Shown piece after piece: positions 52,544 to 64,000 of a DNA stretch of 64,000 nucleotides. The notes beneath the pieces are model-generated. The model was not told where the DNA came from and ran no database searches. It saw only the letters and a program-made list of their open reading frames with translations. Numbering within the stretch: position 1 is the first letter of the stretch; each line of letters begins with the position of its first letter. The stretch is from assembly GCA_026874595.1 (NCBI GenBank), contig CM049309.1, positions 90,976,723 through 91,040,722 on the forward strand, read 5' to 3'. The DNA comes from Sipunculus nudus. Taxonomy: Eukaryota > Annelida > Sipuncula > Golfingiida > Sipunculidae. Position numbers and translations under genes: made by a program.

Positions 52544-53177
52544 TTGTGAAATATGATATTCAGAGATTTTGTAAATGACACAAGTAATATCTCACTAACA
52601 CACACTCTAACATTTGTCAGCATAACATATTTTACATATATAGCTCCATTGCCACTTGACAGCACTGTGAGCATGATAAATTGAAAAATAAAGGACAGAT
52701 TTCTTTCATATCTCGCATATATATATTTTTAAGTTTAAAAATTTTTTTTTTTTTAGATTTTAATTTTTAAATAATTTTTTTTTTAATCTTGGATTCTTTT
52801 GTCTTCTGTAGAATACAGGTGGCGCCATCTTGTGTCGTTTTCTTGCTTTCACATCTTGTGATACCCCACCATTGCCACTTCACAGCACTGTGAGCATGAT
52901 AAGTTGAAAACTAATGGACAGATTTCTTTCATATCATGTATATAGACATCAGTTATGGAATGAGATATATTTCAATTTGGATCATGACCTCTCCTATGAG
53001 AGTGACCTTTACCTTAAATATGCCCATACTTATAAGAAACCATGGTTGCTTGCCAAGTGTCAGTCTCTGCATCGGAATTCAAGATGGGATCCTATTCTTC
53101 GAGGCTTGGGGGAGGGGGGGGGGGGGGGTTAATTGTCTGGGGATACTATGGTACCTGCGGTGGCAAGAAATATCTAG
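52544..53177 (+). mobile_element. Second family A 3' part, directly after the first
   Basis: It contains the family A interior, a long G-run (53109-53128), TTAATTGTCTGGGGATACTA and a terminal ATATCTAG (53174-53177) before T, but no TCCCCAGAC left end. It is therefore a truncated tandem copy, or the product of reading past the first 3' end. Confidence 0.55.
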
Positions 53178-53292
53178 TTCATGTTTTATATTTATTTCAG
53201 TGTGTCCAGCTGGATAGAAGCTGGCATATTTTGTTTTATATTTGACATATCATGTTTTATTTTTGACATGTCATGTTTTATATTGATTTCAG

Positions 53293-53378
53293 TGTGTCCA
53301 GCTGGATGGAAGCCAGGCCAGGCGACCATGAAACCAGACCCCAAGGGCAGCAAGGAGTACTTCAGCAAGGCCAACTAG
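53293..53378 (+). CDS. Prdx1/2: Peroxiredoxin terminal coding exon with the resolving cysteine (residues 169-196, stop)
   Basis: The acceptor attgatttcag ends at 53292. The phase-1 entry completes Val169 and encodes CPAGWKPG with resolving Cys170. The exon ends KEYFSKAN and TAG (53376-53378). The YF pair at 191-192 is the hyperoxidation-sensitivity motif. Total coding length over the five core exons is 591 bp including the stop. Several upstream copies of the acceptor and first coding bases lie in intron 4. This one is chosen because only it continues into the conserved family C-terminus. Confidence 0.97.
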
Positions 53379-54600
53379 ATGATTAACCGGAACTGTCGCC
53401 CGCCTCAGAACAATAAGCTTAGGATCAAGACAACAAAAGCTTAGGAACATATACTGCTTTTGTTTACAACATGACACTTTGCTATTAAGTCAGGTTTTTG
53501 CTAAGTTTACATCGCAAAAGAAATCCTGTCGCTGAGAAGCTAGGCATATAATGAAGCTTGTTTGAATTGACTGGCTATAAGTTAGGAGGTGTGTTTGTAT
53601 GGGACATTTTCCATAACCAATTGAAAGGATTTCATGACAATCTTTCTGCCATAAACATGTAACATTGCAGTCATTCTTTGCCACCACCTGTAATACACTC
53701 TGTCATCCTTGCAAAAACTTTCGTCATTTTTTAAGTATCAATATTTCTGTGGGACATAACACATGATAAATATGCCATACTGTCTCAAACATTTACCTGT
53801 GTAATATAAGTAATGGATATCATTCATACATAAAATCAGACTAAATCAGATGTTTGAAATATCAAATTAGGGTACAGATTCATTAAAGTATGATTTGTTA
53901 TCATCACATAAAGCTCCAGCAGGCCATGACTAGCAGGACACATGCACTTTCTGTTTCTCATGTAGACCTTGGATGTAACAGTTTGTAAGAATCATGTTCA
54001 TTGCCTGATTGTTTTCTGTTTTCAGAGAAGATAAATTTTATTTCATTTTATCGTGTTGATAAAGTGTATGTCTGTAATTTAATGGGGACATTCTTCAAGA
54101 ATTACTTCTTTCAGAATTTTTCATTAAGTTTTATATTAATCACTATAAACAAGAGGTTATTTTGGCACTTTGCTGAATCCTGAGTAACCATGTTTCCTTT
54201 CAGAACTGTAGCTGTGTAGCTGTGTAGCTGTGTAGCTGTTTCAGCTATAACTACTTTATAGATGTTCAAGCAGTTTGTATTCAAAATAGCCTTATTCAGA
54301 TATTAGTGGATATGCACTAATAGAAGGCTTGTTTGAGAAGTAGGATTACTGATATGATATCACTTAAGAGACTCCCCGCTGAAGGTATTTATTTTTCACG
54401 AGTCTTGATTCTTCTGACAACATTAGATGTGTATAAGTGGGTATATATATTCTTATGATTTTGTACTGGGGTTCTAGAAGCATGTACTCTGCGACAGTAA
54501 GTAATATTACTGGATACATGTTCTTTTGTCTTGATTAATAAATAGCTGTTAAGTATACGGGAAATGTTTTACTTCTCTTATTTTGTGTTACATTAAAGAC
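53379..54600 (+). other. Prdx1/2: Probable 3' untranslated region of the peroxiredoxin gene
   Basis: About 1.2 kb of sequence without visible repeat-family similarity follows the stop codon and ends near two candidate poly(A) signals. A short run of GTGTAGCT repeats lies near 54210. The longest open frame here (54001-54183) has no recognisable protein features. The exact cleavage site is not known. Confidence 0.65.
54537..54542 (+). terminator. Candidate poly(A) signal AATAAA (second candidate ATTAAA at 54592-54597)
   Basis: AATAAA lies 1.16 kb after the stop codon, with T- and GT-rich sequence downstream. The variant ATTAAA at 54592 is followed by a GT-rich stretch (ttttgtgtcag) at about 54610. 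Either could end the peroxiredoxin transcript before the repeat cluster that starts at 54691. Confidence 0.5.
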
Positions 54601-54690
54601 TGAATGATATTTTGTGTCAGCTGTGCTTGAATGAAGAATCGGGCCCCTTTTGAAAGTTAAATTTTTGAACTATTCATTGATTCCTGTTTT

Positions 54691-57600
54691 AAGTTCCGCT
54701 GACTGTAAGTCATCTGAGCTATAGCTATCACTCTTTGTCCGTCCGGCCATCCGGCCGTCTGTCTGTTAACAAGGCACAAATCGTAACCACTGGACCTGGA
54801 ATCTTCTAACTTTACATCCAGAGAGGTCCATGAAAATCTCCTTGGAAACCTGGAGTTAGGTCTCTGTTACCCATATTCTTCCAGCTATGGGGCTCCGAAG
54901 TACCCTCCAGAAAAATGAAAAATTTGATACAAAAACTCAAGCATCTGAACAACTAATGCATTGATCACCATGATTCTTTGCATGGAAATTGATCATGGAG
55001 TGTTTCATCAGTTTCTGCAGACTGGTGGCGCCACCTGTATTTTTTTTATTTTTTAAGATTTTTAGCTCAGCTGACTATAAGTCATCTGAGCTATAGTCGT
55101 GGTCCATTGTCCGTCCGTCCGTCCGTCCATAGATGTGGCACGTTTTGAAACCGTAAGACCTAGGAATCCAAAATTCGGCATAGTGTTAGATGTCCCCAAG
55201 ATCTCCTACCAAGCCGAAAACTGGGTCTTTGCGACTTTGTTCCTTTGAGAAATTAAGGAAAAACCTCAATTTTTTATTAAAAACCTATTGTCACACTTCA
55301 GGGCTGCCTAATATCAAAACCTTATCTGTTTTCCTCATATTTACCATAAATATTCCTCTATATAGTTCCTATGTACATGCCTGATATTATGTCTGTATTA
55401 TATAATTTAAAAAAGTTATGGGCCAGAACATAATGCATTTTGTAAAAAATCAGGAAAGATATTTGATCACTTAACACAAAACATGTTAAAGATATGGATT
55501 TTTTTTCAAGTAATATAACTTTAATTAATCAAAATTAAATTGTATACCCAAAATTAGATCAAAATCTTTTAAATTTTTTAAAATATTAACAAAAATAAAA
55601 AATTTGTACCTTAAATTTTGCCTAACTTTGACCATGGCACGTTTTTTTCCTGTAAGTACTGTGGATTTAATTTTCTCTGCATGTTTTTGTTAGCATTTTG
55701 TCTGTTAACACCAAAAATTTGAAACCAGTTGATCAAAAACTGTAGATTTTATTCAAGTTTTCAAGCACCATGTAACATATTGTTTACATCAGGCTGGTGT
55801 TATGCAGTTTGCAAGAGCTCAGCTCCCCAGCTTCAGCTCTAATTTCCAAAATTTGGCATACAATTAGATGTCTCCAAAATCCCCTACCATGCCTAGAATT
55901 TGGTCACTAGGACTTAATACCTTTGAGATATTAATAAAAAACTTCATTTTTCAATTAAAAACCCATTGTTACACTTCAATACTGCCTAATATCAAAACCA
56001 CTGATCTGACTTTAATCATATATAATATACATGTTTTTCTATATATTCTCTGTGCACATGCCAGAAATGATGTCAGTATTGCATAATTGTTTAAAGTTAT
56101 GGGCCCAAACATAATGCACTTTGTAAAAAATCAAGAAATATATTTACTCCCTTAACAAGGGGCTTGCTGAAGCTAGAGATTTTTTGTCAGGGATGTAACA
56201 TTATTTAATCAAGATTCAATTAATACCCAAAATTAGTTTGAATTTTTTTAAATTTTGTAAGTTATTAGTATAAATATAAAATTAGTACCTTAAATTTTGC
56301 CCAACTTTGACCATTTCACTTTTGTTTCTTGTGAGCTCTGTTTATATAATTTTCATATCATGCACACATAAGGATTTCAGCTTTTTAGTTTAGAAAGCTG
56401 AAAGAAATTGGCCAAAAATTGTAGCTTATATTAATGTTTTTATGAGACCATATCAGACCTTGGCTCTCTCCAGCCACTCTTGAGTCACCTGTATGTTGAC
56501 CTTGTTGAACTTTCAGCAAATTATGCAAGCTTGATTCGCTTGATTCGAGGCATATACTGGGGCAGCCAGGCAGCTTATGGCCAGCCACAGTTGATCCAGG
56601 TGTCCAACCCAACTCATCTAGTAGTTTTAACCAACAACATAACAATAAACAATAAATTAATCAATTTTTATTGGTTTTTAATAACAAATTAAAGAAAAAT
56701 AGAAAAGGAATTTGTTAGTTTATAATGATAGGGAATTAACTTGCAGTTACTGATGATATAAGAATCTTGTATCGATGGATAGAATGTCACGTATTCCAAA
56801 TAACACCATGCAGTCACCTATGGCATTTTTCAGTTCAATTTTAATAATAAAAAAGTAAATCATATTATTCATTACAAATCATTAGGGATCATATGAAGGA
56901 AATTAATGATAGACAAAGATGCAGTTGATATTATTAATCTAGATTCCTACTGTGTCTAGTGTGTACATTGATGTGAAATTAGTCCAAAATGAATATATTA
57001 CATTTATTTTTTTTAATATAAATAAAAGCCATAAAACCAGGTACTTATGATCATTATTTAAATGTGTGAATTTTGTACATTCTGGATTCTCAACACCATT
57101 GTTTGGTGAAAACTGAATAAATACCAGACATGGTGGGAATACTTTGCAATTGTATTTAAATACGAATATGAATATGTACTCCATTATAAAATTTCTTGCA
57201 TATAGAATGGGAATTCAGGTAAAAATGAAAGTATATGAATACCAGTGCAAATACTTTCGAAATGTATTCATGAATGTATTCATGAATATATTCTTTAATA
57301 TTATTTTAATTATCATTTCAGTTATATTTCATTTTAAAAATCATACGATTCTCTTATTATTTTTAATAAAAATTATATCTGGGACAATATTTGTAATTTT
57401 TTTTAATAAATAGTGAAACTCTTATATTATATGTTCTGCTTATAAGTTATATGGCCAAGTCAAAGTCTGTGTGACAATAGTACTCCATTTGTTAATCAAA
57501 TAAATGAAATCAATCCTCTTCCCTGTCTCCAAAGGTACTATCAAAATCATACATAAGTTAAACAACAACAACTCATAATACAGCTTATACTTATTACCAC

Positions 57601-59235
57601 ACAAAACCAGCATGTGCCTCATTTCTAAATAATATTTTTTTATCATATATAACAGCTGAGCGCCGTGACCCATAGGTCCCTTGTTTTCTCTATTTGAGAC
57701 CTGAAGAGATGACGTCATCTGTTAACAGGGCACAAATCGTACCAGCTGTACGTGGAATCTTCTCACTTTACATCCAGAGAGGTCCATTAAAAGTCTTCTT
57801 GGAAACCTGGAATTAGGTCTCTGTTACCCATATTCTTCCAGCTAGGGGACTTCGAAGTACACCCCCAGAATAATGAAAAATTTTATACAAAAGCTCAAGT
57901 ATCTGAAAAACTAATGCATTGATCACTATGATTCTTTGCATGGATATTATATTAATCATGGAGTGTTTCATCAGTTTTTGCAGACTGGTGGTGCCACCTG
58001 TATTTTTCAATATTTTACGATTTTATTTCTCTATTTTTGATACCTTAATAGATGCCAGTCTGTTAACAGGGCACGAATCGTAATGACTAGACATAGAATC
58101 TTCTTTCTTGACATGCTGGGAGGCCCATGAAAAGATACCTTGGAAACCTGAAATTAGGTCTCTGTCACCCATATTTTCCGAGCTGTGGGGCTCAGAATAA
58201 CTAAAAATTTGATACAAGAGGTCTGGTATCTGAACAACCAGTGCATTGATCGGCATTATTCTTTGCATGCATATGCATTATGGAGTGTTTTATCATATCC
58301 TGCAGACTGGTGGTGCTACCTGGACTTTTACCTGAATTTTTACGCATTTTTATCTTTATTTTTGAGACCTTCAAAGATGTAGTTGGTCTGTTAACAGGGC
58401 ACAAATCATAACTATTTTACTTGGAATCTTCTTTCTTGACATCCTGGGAGGTCCATAAAAAACTCCATGGAAACCTGAAATTAGGTGTCTCTTACCCATA
58501 TCCTCCGAGCTATGGGTCTTAGGAGTACCTCCCAGAATACTAAAAATTTGATACAAAATCTCCAGTATCTGAACAACTAATGCATTGATCACCATGATTC
58601 TTTGCATGGATATTCATCATGGAGTGTTTCATCAGTTCTTGCGGACTGGTGGCACCACGTAAATTTTTAAAAAATTTTAACATTTTTTTCTCTATTTTTG
58701 AGACCTTCAAAGATGGGGTCGTCCCTTAACAGGGCTAAAATTGTAACCATTGGTCCTAGAATCTTTTAACTTGACATCCAGGGAGATCTGTGAAGAGGTC
58801 TCCTTGGAAACATGAATTAAGGTCTCTGTTACCCATATTTTCTGAGCTATGGGGCTTATAAGCACCCCACAGAATAAAAAATTTGATACCAAAGTAGGGC
58901 ACAAATCATAACAATGGGGCCCAGAATTGACATCCTGTGAGTTCCTCAAAAGTTCTCCCCAGAAACCTGAAATTGGGTCACAGTGACCTATATTCTCAGA
59001 GTTTTGTGGTATGTTTGAGCACCCCAGAAATAATGCAAAATACACACAAATTGCCGGATTCCTCATGAAAGGCTGGTTGGATTGTCATCAAATTTGTTGT
59101 GCTTATGGGTCTTGATGAACTTAAGCTAATATGCATGAACAATGATGCCACATCTATCTTAATTAGTTGACTGTGCAATGACATATTATCAACATTTCAG
59201 TCGGCTGAGCGTCATGACCCATTGGTCACTTGTTT
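54691..59235 (+). mobile_element. Family E rolling-circle-like element, interrupted by a family C copy
   Basis: The left end is AGTTCCGCTGACTGTAAGTC and the right end is CGGCTGAGCGTCATGACCCA then TTGGTCACTTGTTTT. The interior after the insertion (57687-59000) is a tandem array of about 330-bp units, marked by AGGTCTCTGTTACCCATATT-like phrases at 57815, 58156, 58482 and 58820. Each carries AACAGGGCACAAATCGTAA and GGTGGTGCCACCTGTATTTT. Short open frames only, no protein recognised. Confidence 0.6.
55064..57686 (+). mobile_element. Family C element nested in the family E element (about 2.6 kb)
   Basis: The left end AGCTCAGCTGACTATAAG at 55064 follows aagattttt. The right end GACCCATAGGTCCCTTGTTTT ends near 57686 and is followed by ctctatttgagacc. 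Sister units of the host element read atttctctatttttgagacc across this point, so no target duplication is visible. This is the most complete family C copy in the window. Confidence 0.65.
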
Positions 59236-59605
59236 TATTAATCCATATCTGAAGGCACAACTTTAATTATGAGACTTCTAAAGCTGTATCACTCGTGTTT
59301 AATTTACTGGACGATTTATCAAGTAGTTTTATGTAACGATTTATCGCAGGCTTTTACTATCCATTACATGCTGATGTACCCATTGTGGTTGCTTATGTCC
59401 AAATTGGTCAACACGTGGTGGCAAACCAGATGTACTAATATACAGGCCCTGTCGCTCCTGGAGCATCAACTTGATGCGGATTTTATATATAGGAATCTAT
59501 TCACATGAGTCACGCACCTTGATTGACATCCATCAGGTCCCGCCTGTGATGTAAATAATAAATGCCATATACTTTTGTTATATATGATTAATTATAACAT
59601 TAATA

Positions 59606-59615
59606 TATTATATAT

Positions 59616-59693
<78 letters not shown>
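59606..59693. repeat. (TA)n microsatellite
   Basis: About 40 TA units with two TG interruptions near the start. Confidence 0.97.
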
Positions 59694-59697
<4 letters not shown>

Positions 59698-61496
59698 TTG
59701 TTAACATTTAACACTTGAAAACACGTTTAACAGGAGTCAAAGCTTCCGAGGCATAAACATGAAATAGGGATAAAAAGGTATAAAGACTTAAATAAACTGG
59801 AACATAATACATTTAGTAATTAGCGAAGGGGCACTTAATTAAAACTACAAATTTATCGAAAATAAATCTGACCAGATCAAATTTTCAGCACCATGCTATT
59901 TTTCATTTTAATCATTTCCCATCTTCATATTCAGTTTTAGTACAGATCTGTATGACATACACTGCCAGTCAACGATCAAATATCAAAATTTTCAATGGGA
60001 ATTTATGTTGAAACTTTAAAATTTTAGTTTCCTGTGTCTCTTTAATTCTTCCTCATGAAGTTAACACATTTAATCCCGCCATTTCTTATTTTTCGAGTAT
60101 AGCGGGAGCATGTACAGTGTTCCTGGCATATAATTAATCACCTCGGTATACGACCTGTCTCATCTGGGCGGTAAGATATAACCAAATAACCATGGCATTC
60201 CGGTTGGTATTTTCCTCAGCCCAAGTCCCTATGCCAGGGAAAGTTCCTGCTGATTTGTATGTCATTTCAAAGTAAGAGAAAAACAGAATAGATTCTGCAG
60301 GAGGATAACTTTAACATAACCAACTCACGGAATAAACATTTGTCAGATTTAGCCTCGTTAGGTTGGCAAAAATCGGACAAGCCTGTCAAGGTCACTTGGT
60401 ACAAAGTGCTTACGCTGCAGCCCTGAACCAGCCATGAAAACATAAAAAAAGGAGACCAATACAGGGCTGAATACGTGCGTGTTGCCAGGTGTACGGCTGT
60501 CCATGATGTACATTATCACGTAGGTCCATCACAGTGCTTGCCTCTCGCAAAGGAGGTTATGTGTACCCCTAGGTTTGTATGTTTTTATCCATCATGTGAT
60601 ATACAAATCTGTTACAGAGACGTTAAACGTTTTTACGTGAATTCATAGAAATAAATACAATGTACAAAGGAAACAGCGTGCTTGAACATAAAGTTCTGAA
60701 ATTAAATATGAATAGGACTGCTACATATATGGCAGTAAAAAGTCTTACAAAGTGATTGTATGGTCTTGGTTGCCATTGTTGCGTTACATTCAAGGCAAGT
60801 AAATTTACAAATATAATTGCCCTCCTTCTGGATAAATTAACAGCAACAGTTAGGGCCATTATTCTTGATATGTTATTCATGACGTCATTGAATGTGACAG
60901 CAAATGATCACTGACCAGCAATTTTATCGCCGGGTAATGGCGACCATGATCAGGAAATAAGGATGGTATGACGTCTTTGGAAGTCCATGATTATGTAATT
61001 AACTTAAAAGCCATGACATTAATAACTTTGAGCTCATAAACTGAAGTATGCATAATGACCTCCCTTCCCCGTTTGGACATCCATTACATGCTTATATACA
61101 ACAGGTTCCTTGCTAAATACAGTTAGTTGTACCTCAGCAGTAACTGATTCACTGGGCGTTGGTGTAGGTCTGGGAGGGTTTGGACACCAACACCTATTTT
61201 AAGGATATCAAACGGATTTTGAGGTTGTACCCTCTCCTTTTAGGCCCTGCATGAGGCCCGTGTTCAGGTTTTATATTCTTTCTTCCTGGCTTGGCACAGG
61301 TCAGGGTCACAGGTCAGGGTCAGGCTTTTCTTGGGAGCACCTGGCAGGCATCGAATGACCAAGCAGTTTTACCGCCACATTACACACTACAATTGGAGCA
61401 TGGGCATATAAATGGACCGTCGAATAATAGCCGGCGTCCCCTTTATACGAGGGCGAAAAGCCCATGATGATGAAAATATTCCGAATTATCAACTAT

Positions 61497-61498
61497 TG

Positions 61499-61543
<45 letters not shown>

Positions 61544-61560
61544 GTGTGTGTGTATGTATA
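61497..61560. repeat. (TA)n(TG)n microsatellite
   Basis: TA units pass into TG units with two TATG interruptions. Confidence 0.95.
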
Positions 61561-62461
61561 GTTCAGTATATCGGTTAACAGGTAATCATAAAAACTGCAA
61601 CGAATATGATTTACAGATTTAATTGTTCAATTTACAAGTACTGAAATTGTGTGCATATACATATGTGTGTGTGTGTATATGCGTTTTAATTGGGTACACG
61701 GTTTCTATTGTTTACGGTCCATGTTGTAAATTTCAGATTTTATAACCTATAGTTTCAATATATGTACATTTTACAGTATTAATATCTCATTCCAATTAGA
61801 CATGTGAAATTTATCTTAAAAATATGTCGCGTGAGTAAATGCTGGCAGTCAACCTTATACCTGATGTTGGATTTGTCAATGACCCGAAACAGTATGTTTT
61901 TTATTATATATTTTTTTACAGACATGACTTTCACTTGATTCAGTGACTCACTGACAGTGTTTGTGCAGTTGAGTGTATGTACATGCGGTATGTTGACAGA
62001 TGGTGACAGTGGCGTGTGAGGTCCCCTGCTGATTCATGAATAAAACTCACGATATCGTGTCATGATATCACGCGCCCTTGTTCAATCACACTCATATACT
62101 GGATGAAATGAAAGTTTGCATCGTGTAGCGTGCAGGATACCGTTATTAAATAAGTCATGATGTACGGAGGCTGCTGTCAACACAGATTCAAAACAAGAAA
62201 TACATTCTCTCTCGAGAACTTGAGGAGGGACTCTTCCCATGGTAAAGCAAACAGATGAAATAAATATATGTAGATATAGAGTATGTATATATCTCGATAT
62301 ACAGATGGAAAATTGCTCTGGCCATAAAAAGATTATTTCTTTAACTAAGATGAGGTGCTTTTTTTTAAGAAAAAGCGCAAATGCACAGGTGTTTTCTCGT
62401 TTGACTGGTCCCAGTGCATGCTCAAGTCCGTCACATATTCAATACGTGAGCAGCATAATAC

Positions 62462-62464
<3 letters not shown>

Positions 62465-62532
<68 letters not shown>

Positions 62533-62533
62533 C
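62465..62533. repeat. (TA)n followed by (TAA)n microsatellite
   Basis: About 22 TA units are joined to about eight TAA units. Confidence 0.97.
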
Positions 62534-62928
62534 GTACAGTCGGTTGGTATTTTCGCGTTATGTCTGTGACATTTTATCAGCAGAATTTAAGTCAGGCGTT
62601 CACATGCAGATTTATACAATACCAACACTCAAAGCCCGTAGCAGCATAATGAGGAGCAATAACTGGACCGTCATGATGACAATAGGTAGTCCATTTATCT
62701 GAAAATTACGTGCATACTTGCAACAGTGCATACCTGTGTATTTTAAATTTAGTCACGGATAGGAAGCAAATTACTACCATTGTGGCTCTGTCCATATGAA
62801 ATGGTTTGGCACATTTCATTTTCAGATCAGACTAACCAATATTACAGTGGCTCATAAAGGACACAAAAAAAAAACAATGTTATGACGAGATCTCGGGACA
62901 CAATTTGCAAAACAAAATTAGAACAGAG

Positions 62929-63615
62929 AAAAAAAATAATAATTTATCTCGATATTTCGAGATAATAACTCGATATCTCGACTTAATATCTCGAGATAAA
63001 ATTTCACAGTAAAACAATTTGTTTAAGTCCCCATTGGCGTTGTATGAACATTTCAATCCTCAATTGACGTAAAGCAAAACAAAGTTTAACGGACCCATTC
63101 AGATATCTGACGTCCATTAAAAAAAAATATATATAAACATTCATGTATATAGCTCATAAACAGATCTAGCCGTGACAAACACGACTCAGTTAGCTAGGTC
63201 CTCCTAGCCGATCTGGCGCTAAAAACAGAGCGCACACGCCACCCACGCCACTTCTCAATTAAAGATATTTCAAGCTTTCAAAATATGTTTCTTCTCTCAT
63301 GGTTCTTCACTTGTTGGGGGAATTTCGCCGGTGCGCATGATCGGACTTCTGGTCTCGTTAGGGAAAACACACACATGAACTGTGTTTACTCACACACAAT
63401 ACCATAACAGCGTTTAAACCAGGTGAACTGGAGATCTAACATTTGCATTCAGCCAAAATGACCTAATAACGTGAGATAACACACATATTGTTGCAAATAA
63501 AAATGAACCGTTAACGAACGGACAGCAATTTTATCTTGAGATCTTGAGATCTTGAGATCTCAAAATATTAAGTCGAGAACGAGATATTATCGAGATAATT
63601 AATATTTTTGTGTGT
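62929..63615. mobile_element. Small terminal-inverted-repeat element (MITE-like)
   Basis: TTATCTCGATATTTCGAGAT and following TCGA-rich sequence (62942-63005) is repeated inverted at 63533-63602 (AAGTCGAGAACGAGATATTA then TCGAGATAATT). The arms are about 60-70 bp with internal GATCTTGA repeats on the right. No coding sequence. Outer boundaries and target duplication are uncertain because both flanks are A/T-rich. Confidence 0.6.
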
Positions 63616-63751
63616 TCTTTATTTATTTATTTATTTATTTTTTTTTGCGATATTGTATCGCCAGATTTCGGAATACCATATATATGTATATATATAATGT
63701 ATATACCTGTATTTCAACGAATATATAACACATCGGCCCATATTGGCACTC

Positions 63752-63800
63752 TATATAAAAGGCGCAGGTCAACAGTAACAGTCTGAGGAGCATGAAGTAT
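63752..63800 (+). promoter_or_regulatory. Candidate TATA promoter at the right edge
   Basis: TATATAAAAGGCGC at 63752-63765 is a strong TATA box. About 30 bases downstream (near 63782) is a plausible start region, followed by ATG at 63792. That ATG opens only 12 codons and a second at 63828 opens 39, so they may be upstream open frames. A gene would continue beyond the window. Inference only. Confidence 0.3.
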
Positions 63801-64000
63801 AAAACAGAGCGACTTATGTTGAGAGAATGACACCGAAAGATCTGTCTTGTTATATCTTATCAACAAATGTTTATAATTCAACAAGCTGTTTAATCACTTT
63901 AGCGCCCATTATTTACTACTTAATTACAGGTCGAAAAGCTCGTTAAACAGGTCGACGTCCTGTTACTGTTGAATGTGATAACACAAGTAAGAAGGAATGT

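Larger units (their letters stand above)
51234..53292 (+). repeat. Tandem array of decoy exon 5 starts in intron 4
   Basis: Copies of the exon 5 start (TGTGTCCAGCTGGATGGAAG) occur at 51236 (diverged), 51284 (diverged), 51336, 51468, 51532 and 53201, before the true exon at 53293. Spacers are ATGTTTTATATTTGACATGTC repeats. The units at 51336, 51468 and 53201 keep a full acceptor AG. At 51532 the AG has become AA. The copy at 53201 hits a TAG after VCPAG. Family A mobile elements interrupt the array. Confidence 0.85.
59236..62920. other. Downstream intergenic region, no gene recognised
   Basis: It is less repetitive and richer in CpG than the introns. The open frame at 59269-59508 (79 codons) shows no known motif. 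The open frame at 62239-62649 runs through an AT microsatellite. A palindromic patch (GATATCGTGTCATGATATC) lies at 62051. Confidence 0.45.

Noticed and set aside
55190-56086. Similar plus-strand frames beginning MSPRSPTK/MSPKSPTM at 44244, 55190 and 55868
   Set aside because: They lie at equivalent places in family C copies. Stops and frameshifts vary between copies and no domain is visible, so they look like translations of element sequence rather than a conserved protein.
62239-62649. 136-codon open frame
   Set aside because: It reads through a TA/TAA microsatellite (Ile/Tyr and Asn runs) with no recognisable domain.

Overview
The window is nuclear DNA from an animal with large, repeat-rich introns. 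It is AT-rich and has GT-AG introns of many kilobases, long minisatellites and dense non-autonomous mobile elements. The repeat style (elements beginning AGCTCAGCTGACTATAAG and ending near GACCCATGGGTC) together with the protein sequence best fits a marine mollusc, probably a bivalve. That organism call is inference.

One gene is certain: a typical 2-Cys peroxiredoxin of the Prx1/Prx2 type on the + strand. Its core coding exons are 19935-20068, 36849-36965, 38135-38257, 50673-50803 and 53293-53378. Joined, they give 196 residues with peroxidatic Cys49, resolving Cys170, a GGLG loop and a C-terminal YF motif. All junctions are GT-AG and keep frame. The reading frame stays open upstream of the core Met back to a splice acceptor at 19877. 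A distant, GC-richer open segment (4292-4513) ending in a phase-0 donor would splice on in frame and add about 93 residues, so an N-terminally extended form is possible but unproven. A poly(A) signal lies at 54537.

The rest is repeats. 1-4.2 kb: AT-rich sequence, a hexanucleotide repeat, a small rolling-circle-like element and a poly-C element. 7.5-8.0 kb: 28-bp minisatellite, then a 942-bp TC...CTAG element. 15.7-18.6 kb: a long-inverted-repeat element with another element nested in it. 20.3-36.1 kb (intron 1): a 4.5-5.6 kb segment present twice in direct orientation, separated by a rolling-circle-like element that itself contains another. Intron 2 holds a 54-bp minisatellite. Intron 3 holds an 81-bp minisatellite open on the minus strand, a further nested element and a 2.5-kb, 34-bp minisatellite ending about 80 bp before exon 4. 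Intron 4 holds a tandem array of copies of the exon 5 acceptor plus the first 20 or so coding bases (the resolving-cysteine motif), interrupted by mobile elements. 54.7-59.2 kb: one element nested in a relative. 59.2-64 kb: less repetitive sequence with AT microsatellites, a small inverted-repeat element and a possible TATA promoter at the right edge.

The most interesting points are the decoy exon 5 array, the possible N-terminal extension, empty-site evidence that these elements insert in oligo-T without target duplication, and an element end-to-end junction at the intron 1 duplication. I saw no bacterial, viral or CRISPR-type system and no intact transposase, helicase or reverse transcriptase.
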